Notes under the pieces: generated by a model | Seen by the model: the letters and a program-made list of their open reading frames with translations, nothing else | Told to the model about the DNA's origin: nothing | Databases searched by the model: none | Shown: in pieces, positions 16,827-24,009 of the stretch | Numbering within the stretch: the stretch's first letter is position 1 | Layout of the letters: each line of letters starts with the position of its first letter | Position numbers and translations under genes: made by a program | Source of the DNA: Salinarimonas sp051117315 | GTDB taxonomy: Bacteria; Pseudomonadota; Alphaproteobacteria; Rhizobiales; Beijerinckiaceae | Length of the DNA stretch: 32,494 bases | Assembly (NCBI GenBank): GCA_051117315.1 | Contig: JBNPEA010000104.1 | Span: 1 to 32,494, forward strand | Reading direction: 5' to 3'

Positions 16827-17384
16827 TCAGGTCTCCTGGCGCTTCAGCCGCGCCGTCGCCTCTTCGTCCGGGACGGGCTCGCCCTTGCGCATGCGGTCGA
16901 TCTCCTCGGCGAAGCGCGCGATCACGGCCACGATCGAGAGCGCGGCGCCGACGGGGATGGCGGTGTAGACGAGCGCGATCGAGATGCCGCCGCCGGTGAA
17001 CGGGTTGTCGACCCCCGCCAGCGTCTGGAAGCGCACGCGCTCGGCCATGCTCCAGCCGTGCCAGAACATCACGGCGAGGACGCCGAGGTTGAGCCCGGCG
17101 ATCAGGCACATCACGACGATCCCCAGGCGCCGGGGCGCGAGGCGCTGGAGCATGTCCACCGCCATCAGCGAGCCGGTGCGGAAGGCCGCGACGAGGCCGA
17201 GATAGACCATCCAGATCTGCAGGCTGCGCGAGGTGACCTCCGACCAGGTCGAGGGCCGCTCGAACACGAAGCGGGTGGTCACCTGGTAGAACGAGACCGC
17301 CGCCATCATGACGAGCAGCACCATCGCGAGCGTCAGCGCGACGTGGAAGACGGTGCGGTCGACGAGCTTGAGGGCGGCGAGCAT
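16827..17384 (-). CDS. TRAP transporter small permease (DctQ type)
   Basis: Four-helix membrane subunit linking the binding protein to the large permease. 185 residues with hydrophobic segments near 16-38, 57-76, 92-112 and 138-160. The motif FYQVTTRFVFERPSTWSEV and the following LQIWMVYLG are characteristic of DctQ. The C-terminal tail is charged (RMRKGEPVPDEEATARLKRQ). It is separated from the binding protein gene by 150 bp that hold an inverted pair of repeat elements; transcription through them is expected since the TRAP genes form one functional unit. Confidence 0.93.
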   Translation of the reverse strand: MLAALKLVDRTVFHVALTLAMVLLVMMAAVSFYQVTTRFVFERPSTWSEVTSRSLQIWMVYLGLVAAFRTGSLMAVDMLQRLAPRRLGIVVMCLIAGLNLGVLAVMFWHGWSMAERVRFQTLAGVDNPFTGGGISIALVYTAIPVGAALSIVAVIARFAEEIDRMRKGEPVPDEEATARLKRQET

Positions 17385-17399
17385 CGTGCACTCTTCGAG

Positions 17400-17436
17400 A
17401 CCCCCTCTCGCGCAAGGAGAGGGGCAGGGGTGAGGG
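17400..17436 (+). repeat. REP-like palindromic element, copy 2a
   Basis: CCCCTCTC...GGAGAGGGG hairpin followed by a CAGGGGTGAGGG tail, the same design as the elements at 13.9 kb. It lies between the TRAP small permease and binding protein genes. Confidence 0.72.
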
Positions 17437-17487
17437 AATGCGGGTGGAGGTGGGACGAGCGGCTCGCACCGTGCCGCGAGCCGTAAG

Positions 17488-17527
17488 CCCTCACCCCCGG
17501 GCCCCTCTCCCGTCCGGGAGAGGGGAG
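17488..17527 (-). repeat. REP-like palindromic element, copy 2b (inverted)
   Basis: Inverted partner of 17400-17436: CCCTCACCCCCGGG, then CCCCTCTCCC and GGGAGAGGGG. It starts 8 bp after the TRAP binding protein stop codon (minus strand), where it could protect the upstream mRNA from decay. Confidence 0.72.
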
Positions 17528-17534
17528 ACGTCGA

Positions 17535-18518
17535 TCACATGCCGACGTTGCGGATGGCGTCGATCTTGTCCTGGCCGAAGCGCTCGGCGAACTCGGCGAA
17601 GGCCGGGGCAAGCGCCGCCTCGAAGGCCGAGCGGTCGACCTCCTCGACCACCTGCATGCCCTGCTCCTTGAGCGTGGCGACGCCGTTGTCGGCGTCCTCG
17701 CGCACCTTCAGGCGCATCGCCGCCGCGCCGGCCTGGGCGGCCTGCTCGAACCAGCCCTTCTCCTCGTCCGACAGGCCTTCCCATACAATCGGGGAGAGGA
17801 TGATCAGCGCCGGCGAGTAGACGTGCTGGGTGAGCGTCAGGTGGTCCTGAACCTGCGCGAAGTTGGCCGACAGGATCACGCCGATCGGGTTCTCCTGGCC
17901 GTCGACGGTGCCCTGCTGGAGCGCGGTGAACAGCTCGGGGAACGCCATCGGCGTCGGCAGCACGCCGAGCTCCTGGAAGGCGCGCATGTGCACCTGGTTC
18001 TCCATGGTGCGCACCTTGAGGCCCTGCGTGTCCTCGGGCGTGCGGATCGGGCGCACGTTGTTGGTCATGTTGCGGAAGCCGTTCTCGCCCCAGGCGAGCG
18101 CGACGAGGCCGTGGTTGGGGAACTGGTCGAGGATCTCCTGGCCGATCGGCCCGTCGAGCACCGCGTGGGCGTGCTCGTAGTCGCGGAACAGGAAGGGGAT
18201 GTCGGTGATCAGCGTGTCGGGCACGAAGTTGCCGACCGGGCCCGTCGAGGTGATGACGATGTCGACCGTGCCGATCTGCGCGCCCTCGACCATCTCACGC
18301 TCGCCCCCGAGCGCGTTGGCCGGGAACTGGGCGATGACGAACTGCCCGTCGGAGAGCCGCTCGAGCTCCTCGGCCATGGCGGTGGCGCCGACGCCGTAAT
18401 GCGAGGTGGGCGCGAGCGAGTAGCCGAGCTTGAGCTCCTGCTGCGCCTGCGCGCCGCCGATGCCGAGCGCGACGAGCGAGGCGCCCAGAAGGGCCGCCTT
18501 GAGGGTGCTATGGAACAT
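17535..18518 (-). CDS. TRAP transporter substrate-binding protein (DctP type)
   Basis: Periplasmic ligand-binding subunit of the importer. 327 residues. The signal peptide spans about residues 1-25 and ends IGGAQAQQ. The mature protein opens with LKLGYSLAPTSHYGVGATAMAE. Typical features include FPANALGGEREMVEGAQIGTVDI, NNVRPIRTPEDTQGLKVRT with the ligand-binding Arg region (about residue 168), and LFTALQQGTVDGQENP. The acid-binding Arg implies a carboxylate ligand. It lies just downstream of the OtnK-type kinase on the same strand, suggesting that a sugar acid is imported. The spacing to both neighbours is larger than inside the rest of the cluster. Confidence 0.94.
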   Translation of the reverse strand: MFHSTLKAALLGASLVALGIGGAQAQQELKLGYSLAPTSHYGVGATAMAEELERLSDGQFVIAQFPANALGGEREMVEGAQIGTVDIVITSTGPVGNFVPDTLITDIPFLFRDYEHAHAVLDGPIGQEILDQFPNHGLVALAWGENGFRNMTNNVRPIRTPEDTQGLKVRTMENQVHMRAFQELGVLPTPMAFPELFTALQQGTVDGQENPIGVILSANFAQVQDHLTLTQHVYSPALIILSPIVWEGLSDEEKGWFEQAAQAGAAAMRLKVREDADNGVATLKEQGMQVVEEVDRSAFEAALAPAFAEFAERFGQDKIDAIRNVGM

Positions 18519-18558
18519 CTGTCTCTTTCCTCCCGATCGTTTCTCTTGACGTGACCGT

Positions 18559-18583
18559 GAGCGGGCGACGAGGCCGCCCGCTC
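18559..18583 (-). terminator. Intercistronic hairpin between otnK and the TRAP binding protein
   Basis: GAGCGGGCG and CGCCCGCTC form a perfect 9-bp stem with a 7-nt loop. There is no T-run on the minus strand, so it may be an mRNA-stabilising or partial-termination structure that sets different levels of kinase and transporter. Confidence 0.45.
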
Positions 18584-18603
18584 ATGCTTCCGCGCGCGCA
18601 CGC

Positions 18604-19911
18604 TCAGGGCAGCGCCTCGAGCGCGCGTGCGAAGAAATCCTCTCCACCGAAGTTGCCGCTCTTCAGCGCGAGCGCCAGCGCGCCCGCCGGCGCGCCGAGC
18701 GCAAGCGTGGCGGGAACGCCCGGCGCGATCTCCTCGCCGATGCGCAGCGCCTTGACCTGGAGCGCCTCGACGACGGCGCCAGCGGTCTCGCCACCGGCGA
18801 CGACGAGGCGGCGCAGGCCCCAGGCGACGAGGTGCTCGGCGAGCCGCGCCATCAGGCTCTCGAGCGCGGCGCCCGCCACGCCCGCGCCGAAGCGCGCCTG
18901 CACGGCGGCGACGGCGTCCGGATCGGCGCTCGTGGCGATGGCGACGGGACCGGCGGGCAGCTTCTCGCGGGCGAAGGCGAGGGCGTCGGCGAGCGCCCGC
19001 TCCGGGTCGGCGATGGCCGCGGCGGCGTCGATGCGCAGCACCGGCATGATCGCCTGCGCGGCGGCGAGCTGGGCGCGGGTCGCGGCGGAGGACGAGCCGG
19101 CGAGGACGACCGCCGGGCCGCCGACCGCCGGCAGCGCGGCGGAGACGCTCTCGCTCGCGCGCCCGGCGCCGATCAATGCGCGGGCGAGGCCGTGCCCGAG
19201 GCCGGAGGCGCCGGTGGACACCGGGTAGCCGAGGGCCGCCTGCCCGAGGGAGATCAGGTCCGCGTCGCAGACCGCGTCGACGATCGCCGCCCCCCTGCCC
19301 TGCCCGGCGAGCGCCTCGAGCCGGGCGCGGATCGCGTCCGCGCCGGCGCGCACGGCGTCGTGCGCCACGAGCCCGACGCCGGCGGCGCTCTGGCGGGACA
19401 GCACGCGCACGAGATCGGCGTCGCGCATGGGGTTGAGCGGATGATCCTTCAGCGGGCTCTCGGAGAGGAGCCTGTCGCCCACGAACAGATGCCCCTGGTA
19501 GACCGTACGGCCGGTGGCCGGGAAGGCGGGGCAGACCGGCACGATCGAAGCGCCCGCATCCGCGCGCAGCGCATCCGTGACGGGGCCGATGTTGCCGGCG
19601 TCGGTCGAGTCGAAGGTCGAGCAGATCTTGTAGAGGACGTGGCCGGCGCCCGCCGCGACGAGCGCGTCGCGCGCCGCGCGGGCGCGGGAGACGGCCTCCT
19701 CGGCGGGGACCGAGCGGATCTTCAGCGCCACGACGACCGCGTCCGCCGCCGGGATGGCGAGGTCGGGATCGGGCGGGCCGATCGTCTGGACGACCGACAG
19801 GCCGGCGCGCGCGAGCGTGTTCGCGAGATCGGTCGCGCCGGTATGGTCGTCCGCGATGCAGCCGAGGGCGAGCCCGCGCGCCGGCGCGCCCGCCTGTACC
19901 TGAGGGTCCAT
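18604..19911 (-). CDS. otnK: 3-oxo-tetronate kinase-type four-carbon acid sugar kinase (DUF1537 family)
   Basis: ATP-dependent kinase of the DUF1537 family; OtnK phosphorylates 3-oxo-tetronate at O4 in D-erythronate/threonate breakdown. The ATG at 19911 follows GGAGG and gives 435 residues, usual for the family. The N-terminal substrate domain starts GCIADDHTGATDLA (D21-D22) and includes YKICSTFDSTDAGNIGPV, CPAFPATGRTVYQGHLFVGD and HPLNPMRDADLVRVL, all close to OtnK proteins. The C-terminal nucleotide domain has VVAGGETAGAVVEAL and APGVPATLAL. The first motif has His where Phe is usual. It heads the TRAP-aldehyde dehydrogenase-SDR cluster. OtnC and OtnI, its normal partners, are absent here, so another DUF1537 substrate is possible. 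Confidence 0.85.
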   Translation of the reverse strand: MDPQVQAGAPARGLALGCIADDHTGATDLANTLARAGLSVVQTIGPPDPDLAIPAADAVVVALKIRSVPAEEAVSRARAARDALVAAGAGHVLYKICSTFDSTDAGNIGPVTDALRADAGASIVPVCPAFPATGRTVYQGHLFVGDRLLSESPLKDHPLNPMRDADLVRVLSRQSAAGVGLVAHDAVRAGADAIRARLEALAGQGRGAAIVDAVCDADLISLGQAALGYPVSTGASGLGHGLARALIGAGRASESVSAALPAVGGPAVVLAGSSSAATRAQLAAAQAIMPVLRIDAAAAIADPERALADALAFAREKLPAGPVAIATSADPDAVAAVQARFGAGVAGAALESLMARLAEHLVAWGLRRLVVAGGETAGAVVEALQVKALRIGEEIAPGVPATLALGAPAGALALALKSGNFGGEDFFARALEALP

Positions 19912-19951
19912 GGTCCTCCCCGGGGGCGCGAGGGCGCCTCTCTTTGGACGC

Positions 19952-19980
19952 ACGTTAGCCAGTCGCCGCCGCGGCGGCAA
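19952..19980 (-). promoter_or_regulatory. Possible promoter of the otnK cluster
   Basis: On the minus strand TTGCCG and TAACGT are separated by 17 bp, 41 bp before the otnK start. The spacer contains a perfect 14-bp palindrome, GCCGCCGCGGCGGC. The match to consensus is modest. Confidence 0.3.
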
Positions 19981-20091
19981 CGGCGCAGTTCGCCGGGCAT
20001 TCGGCGCAAGGGGATGGGAAAACGCGCCCGAAATCCGGGGTTTTCGCCCGCACTCCGAAAACCTGCCGCGTTCCGCCGGGAGACACGGCCC

Positions 20092-20832
20092 TCATTCACT
20101 GCGCGCGTAGGCGGCGAGGATCGGCCCGAGCGGCGACCAGCCGTCGGAACGGTCGAGATGCGGGGCGTAGAGGCTCGGCACGAAGCCGCCGTCGAGGAAC
20201 AGCGCGTCCTCCGTGCCGAGCCCGTCCCTGAACAGGCGGGCGAAGGTGTGGAAGGAGACCGGCTCCTCGGCGATCGCGAACCAGATCTCACCGTCCTGCG
20301 CGACGCCCACGCCGTTGCGCCGCTTCAGCGAATCGGAATCCGGCAGGAAGCGCGGGTGCAACTCTCCCTGGATCACGAGCATCGGCCCGGACTGGGTGGC
20401 GAGCGTCGCGTTCGGCCGCGCCACGAGGTAGGCCTCCGTCGTCATCACCGCCGCACGGCCGTTCTCGACGAAGAAGACGCCGTTCGGCTTCATGTGGAAG
20501 TTGCCGGGCCCGTCGTTGGTGTTGGCGGGGACGATGGTCTCGCCGTCCTCGACGTGCAGGCCGATCGGGTCGAGGCGGGAATCGAACATCCCGGCATTCA
20601 TGGCGAAGACGAGCGGCGCACCGTCGATCTCCTGCGGCAGGGCGGCGAAGCGCGCGAGCGGCGTGCCGTCCGCGCCGGCCGCGAACAGCCGCAGGACGTG
20701 GTCGAGCGGGTCGATCACGCACACGGTGAAGCGGGCGCCGTCGAAGGTGTAGGGGGCGCAGGGCTCGGTGGGGGAGGCGTGCGCCACAGCGGCGGAGAAC
20801 AGCCAGCAGACGAGAGACAGAAGAACGCGCAT
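20092..20832 (-). CDS. Exported phosphodiester glycosidase-family protein (NAGPA/DUF2233-like)
   Basis: Predicted periplasmic protein with the fold of N-acetylglucosamine-1-phosphodiester glycosidase; the bacterial substrate is not known. 246 residues from the ATG at 20832. The signal peptide is about 1-19, ending VAHAS. Conserved blocks follow in the usual order: PLVFAMNAGMFD, HMKPNGVFFVENG, SGPMLVIQGELHP, RRNGVGVAQDGE and EDALFLDGGFVPSLY. These match the core motifs of the family (NxGxF, PNGVF, GPxL, R-G, LDGG). It starts 5 bp after the VWA-protein stop on the same strand, so the two are probably co-transcribed, although no functional link is obvious. Confidence 0.85.
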   Translation of the reverse strand: MRVLLSLVCWLFSAAVAHASPTEPCAPYTFDGARFTVCVIDPLDHVLRLFAAGADGTPLARFAALPQEIDGAPLVFAMNAGMFDSRLDPIGLHVEDGETIVPANTNDGPGNFHMKPNGVFFVENGRAAVMTTEAYLVARPNATLATQSGPMLVIQGELHPRFLPDSDSLKRRNGVGVAQDGEIWFAIAEEPVSFHTFARLFRDGLGTEDALFLDGGFVPSLYAPHLDRSDGWSPLGPILAAYARSE

Positions 20833-20837
20833 ACCCG

Positions 20838-22013
20838 TCACCGCACCAGCTCCCGCATCGCCCGGTCGAGCCCGTCCAGCGTCAGCGGGAACATGCGCCG
20901 GCTCATCAGCTTCGTCACGAGCCCGATCGACTGGGTATGGCCCCAGTATTCCTCCGGCACGGGGTTGAGCCAGGCCGCGCGGCCGAAATGGCCGAGCAGC
21001 CGCTCGAGCCAGGCCTGTCCCGGCTCCTCGTTCCAGTGCTCGACCGAGCCGCCGGGAACCAGGATCTCGTAGGGGCTCATCGAGGCGTCGCCGACGAAGA
21101 CCGCGCGGTAGTCCGGCCCGAAGGTGCGGATCACGTCGAGCGTCGGGATCGTCTCCGCATGGCGGCGGCGGTTGTCGCGCCAGAGGCCCTCGTAGGGGCA
21201 ATTGTGGAAATAGAAGTGCTCGAAATGCTTGAACTCCGCCCGCGCGGCGGAGAACAGCTCCTCGGCGCGCTCGACGTGCCAGTCCATCGAGCCGCCGACG
21301 TCCAGGAAGAGCAGCACCTTCACCGCGTTGCGCCGCTCGGGGCGCATCTTGACGTCGAGCCAGCCCTGGCGGGCGGTCTCGCGAATCGTGCCGTCGAGGT
21401 CGAGCTCGTCGGCGGCGCCGCTGCGGGCGAAACGGCGCAGCCGGCGCAGGGCCACGCGCATGTTGCGGGTGCCGAGCTCGACCTGGTCGTCCAGGTCCTT
21501 GAACTCGCGCTTGTCCCAGACCTTCACCGCGCGAAAGTTCCGATTGCCGTCCTGCCCGATGCGGACGCCTTCAGGGTTGTAGCCGTACGCGCCGTAGGGG
21601 GAGGTGCCCGCCGTGCCGATCCATTTCGAGCCGCCCTGGTGGCGGCCCTTCTGCTCGGCGAGGCGCTGCTTGAGCTCGTCCATCAGCCGGTCCCAGCCCT
21701 TGGCCTCGATCTCGGCCTTCTCCTCGGGCGTGAGATAGCGCTCGGCGATCTTGCGCAGCCATTCCTCGGGAATCTCGGCGGCCTCGAGCGCCTCGCCCAT
21801 GGTGCCCAACCCCTTGAAGACGCGGGAGAACACGCGGTCGAACTTGTCGAGGTTGCGCTCGTCCTTCACGAGCGCGGCGCGGGCGAGATAGTAGAAGTCC
21901 TCGATGCGCTTGCCGGCGAGGTCGCGCTCCAGCGCGCCGAGCAGCGTCAGGTACTCGCGCAGCGAGACGGGGATGCGTGCGGCGCGCAGCTCGGCGAAGA
22001 AGGTGGTCAGCAT
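20838..22013 (-). CDS. CoxE-type VWA domain protein
   Basis: Cytoplasmic protein with a C-terminal von Willebrand A domain, often partner of a MoxR-type AAA+ ATPase in protein or metal-centre maturation. 391 residues from the ATG at 22013; an in-frame GTG at 22019 is an alternative. It opens FFAELRAARIPVSLREYLTLL, the usual start of this family, and has a helical region to about residue 120. A Gly-rich linker (SKWIGTAGTSPYGAYGYNPEG) follows. The VWA domain has the metal site LFLDVGGSMDWH and later FVGDASMSPYEI. No MoxR-type gene is next to it in this window. It diverges from the cobalamin-riboswitch transporter. Confidence 0.9.
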   Translation of the reverse strand: MLTTFFAELRAARIPVSLREYLTLLGALERDLAGKRIEDFYYLARAALVKDERNLDKFDRVFSRVFKGLGTMGEALEAAEIPEEWLRKIAERYLTPEEKAEIEAKGWDRLMDELKQRLAEQKGRHQGGSKWIGTAGTSPYGAYGYNPEGVRIGQDGNRNFRAVKVWDKREFKDLDDQVELGTRNMRVALRRLRRFARSGAADELDLDGTIRETARQGWLDVKMRPERRNAVKVLLFLDVGGSMDWHVERAEELFSAARAEFKHFEHFYFHNCPYEGLWRDNRRRHAETIPTLDVIRTFGPDYRAVFVGDASMSPYEILVPGGSVEHWNEEPGQAWLERLLGHFGRAAWLNPVPEEYWGHTQSIGLVTKLMSRRMFPLTLDGLDRAMRELVR

Positions 22014-22058
22014 GCGCACAGTGTGGCGACGGGCCCGCCCCGGCGCAAGCGCGGCGGC

Positions 22059-22087
22059 TTGACCGACGGGATCGCTCTCAGTATGTT
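22059..22087 (+). promoter_or_regulatory. Sigma70-type promoter upstream of the cobalamin riboswitch
   Basis: TTGACC at 22059-22064 and TATGTT at 22082-22087 are separated by 17 bp. Transcription would start near 22094, inside the Zur-like palindrome, and run about 85 nt before reaching the riboswitch. Confidence 0.55.
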
Positions 22088-22104
22088 ATGTTATAGTGTA
22101 ACAT
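22088..22104. promoter_or_regulatory. Zur-like operator overlapping the promoter
   Basis: ATGTTATAGTGTAACAT is a 17-bp palindrome in which 7 of 8 base pairs match. It differs by one base from the Zur/Fur-family pattern TGTTATANTATAACA as I recall it. It directly follows the -10 element, the position expected for repression. It could also serve the divergent VWA gene, which starts 75 bp away. Confidence 0.5.
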
Positions 22105-22177
22105 TTCAAGGATTGACGGCGCGCTGCGGTTGGTGCCACGCGAGGATGCGGCGGGTTGACGCGCGGCCGGCACCGGG

Positions 22178-22385
22178 TAGTGTCCCCCGGTCGGTTCCCC
22201 GCATGGGGACGAACAGGGAATCCGGTGAGCGGCGTCCGCGCGAGCGGCCGCCGCGATTCCGGGGCTGCCCCCGCAACTGTGAGCGGCGAGCTTACCCCCA
22301 TCATGCCACTGGTCGACGGGCGCGCAGCCTCGAGGCCGGGAAGGCGGGGGGCGGCGACGACCCGCGAGCCAGGAGACCTGCCGAC
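22178..22385 (+). ncRNA. Cobalamin (B12) riboswitch
   Basis: Adenosylcobalamin-class aptamer in the leader of the ABC importer. Hallmarks in order are: GGTTCCCC and GGGGA arms (22193-22208), AACAGGGAATCCGGTG (22212-22227), the core GGGGCTGCCCCCGCAACTGTGA (22259-22282 region), GCCACTGG, GGGAAGGCGGGG, and the B12 box AGCCAGGAGACCTGCC (22367-22382). About 45 nt separate the B12 box from the start codon, and GGAGGAG lies in this gap. Control of translation initiation is therefore likely; no terminator is seen. When B12 is plentiful the downstream genes should be off, implying import of B12, cobalt or a precursor. Confidence 0.95.
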
Positions 22386-22427
22386 ACGAACGCCGCTGAA
22401 CGGGCGGGGAGGCCCGGAGGAGTCATG

Positions 22428-24005
22428 ATGACCGAGACCACACGGCATGCGGGCCGCATGCCGCACGAGACTGTCTTCGCCCGCGCCGGCCGCGGCGTCC
22501 GCGCCGCCGCGCTCCTCGCAGGAGCGCTCCTCGCAGGAGCGGCGAGCGCGCCCGCCCCGGCCCGGGCCGCGGAGCCGGCGCCGCTCGTCGTCGCCAAGAG
22601 CTTCGTCGCGGACAGCCTCGACCCCGTGGACGGCTCGGCCGGCTGGGCGCTGATCTCGCACGGGATCGCGCAGGGGCTGTTCACCGTCTCGCGGGAAGGG
22701 ACCGTCGTGCCGCTCCTCGCCGAGGGCGCCGAACGGCAGGACGACGGCGCCTGGGTCGTGACCCTGGCCGAGGGGCGCCTGTTCTCCGACGGGTCGCCCG
22801 TCGACGCCGCTGCGGTCGCCGACGCCCTGAACCGGACCGGCGCGGAGAACCCCGCCGCCCGCGCGAGCGCCGGGCGCCTGAGCGCCACCGCTCTCGACGC
22901 GCGCCGGCTGCGCGTCGAGACCGAGCGGCCGACGCCGATCCTGCCGGCGATCCTCGCGGAATGGGCCTTCCCGATCTACCGGCTCGCGGAGGGAGGCCCG
23001 ATCTTCACCGGCCCCTACGCGGTCGACGCCTTCGCGCCCGGCGCACGCCTCGCACTCTCGCCCAACCCGCATCACGCCGACGCCGACGGGCGCGTGCCGA
23101 TCGACCTGCGCCGGATCGGCGACGGCCAGGCGATGGCGCTGGCGCTGGCCGCGGGCGAGCTCGACCTCGCCTTCAACCTGCCGGTCGAGACGCTGGCGAT
23201 GCTGCGGGCGCGGCAGGAGACGGCAGACGCTGGCGGGCTCGCCGTGCGCTCCTTCCCCGTGGCCTACCAGTACATGATGTTCATGAACACGCGCGAGGGG
23301 CCGCTCGCCGATCCGGCCGTTCGCCGCGCCATCGACCGGGCCATCGACCGCACGACGCTCGTCGCCGCTATCCGTGCCGGACGGCCGGCGGGCGGAGCCT
23401 TCGCGCAGGCCTACCCCTTCGCCGCCGACGTGGTGCCGGCGCACGATCCCGCCGAGGCGGCGCGGATGCTGGAGGCGGCGGGCTGGACGCGCGGGCCGGA
23501 CGGCGTGCGTGCGAAGGACGGCGTGCGCCTCGTGCTCGACCTCGTGGCTTATCCGCAGCGGCCGGATCTCGTCACGCTGCAGCCGGTCCTGCGAGCGGTG
23601 CTCGCCGAGATCGGCGTGGGCGTGACGACGCGCGTCACCGAGGCGGCGAACGACGTGGCGCTGAGCGGCGACTTCGATCTCCTGCTCTGGGCCCAGCACA
23701 CGGCGCCGGCGGGCGACCCGGCCTTCTTCCTCTCGCTCTTCCTCGCGAGCGACGGCGCGCGCAACTATGCCGGCTGGTCCTCTCCCGCCTACGACGCCCT
23801 CGTCGACGCGCTGTCGCGTGCCGAGGATCCCGGCGAGCGCATCCGGCTCGCGCGGGAGGCGCAGGCGCTCGCCGCCGAGGAGGCGCCGGTCGCGTATCTC
23901 GTCACGCCGGAATGGCACGTCGGCGTCTCGTCCAGGCTCGCGGGCTACGAGCCCTGGGGCTCGGACTTCTACGTGATCCGCCCCGACCTCCGGCCGACGG
24001 ACTGA
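22428..24005 (+). CDS. ABC transporter substrate-binding protein, NikA/DppA family (B12-riboswitch controlled)
   Basis: Periplasmic binding protein of SBP family 5 (peptide/nickel class). The ATG at 22428 is preferred over the one at 22425 because GGAGGAG is better spaced; 525 residues. The signal peptide (ALLAGALLAGAASAPAPARAAE) is encoded partly by a duplicated 15-bp palindrome. The mature part shows SFVADSLDPVDGSAGWALI, PDGVRAKDGVRLVLD, and the family stretch RRAIDRAIDRTTLV near residue 305. DFDLLLWAQHTAPAGDPAFFL and NYAGWSSPAYDALVD are standard late motifs. Control by a B12 riboswitch suggests cobalt, nickel-like metal chelate or a corrinoid precursor as ligand, not ordinary peptides. Ligand residues cannot be assigned. 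Confidence 0.9.
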   Translation: MTETTRHAGRMPHETVFARAGRGVRAAALLAGALLAGAASAPAPARAAEPAPLVVAKSFVADSLDPVDGSAGWALISHGIAQGLFTVSREGTVVPLLAEGAERQDDGAWVVTLAEGRLFSDGSPVDAAAVADALNRTGAENPAARASAGRLSATALDARRLRVETERPTPILPAILAEWAFPIYRLAEGGPIFTGPYAVDAFAPGARLALSPNPHHADADGRVPIDLRRIGDGQAMALALAAGELDLAFNLPVETLAMLRARQETADAGGLAVRSFPVAYQYMMFMNTREGPLADPAVRRAIDRAIDRTTLVAAIRAGRPAGGAFAQAYPFAADVVPAHDPAEAARMLEAAGWTRGPDGVRAKDGVRLVLDLVAYPQRPDLVTLQPVLRAVLAEIGVGVTTRVTEAANDVALSGDFDLLLWAQHTAPAGDPAFFLSLFLASDGARNYAGWSSPAYDALVDALSRAEDPGERIRLAREAQALAAEEAPVAYLVTPEWHVGVSSRLAGYEPWGSDFYVIRPDLRPTD

Positions 24006-24009
24006 GCCG

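Noticed and set aside
14086..17469. Apparent fusion of an Arg-rich protein with aldehyde dehydrogenase (1127 codons)
   Set aside because: The first 646 codons are an out-of-frame reading of the two TRAP permease genes; only the part from 15531 is the enzyme.
15375..17486. 703-codon plus-strand frame opposite the TRAP permeases and aldehyde dehydrogenase
   Set aside because: Rich in His/Asp/Arg as expected of an antisense frame; the opposite strand encodes three clear families.
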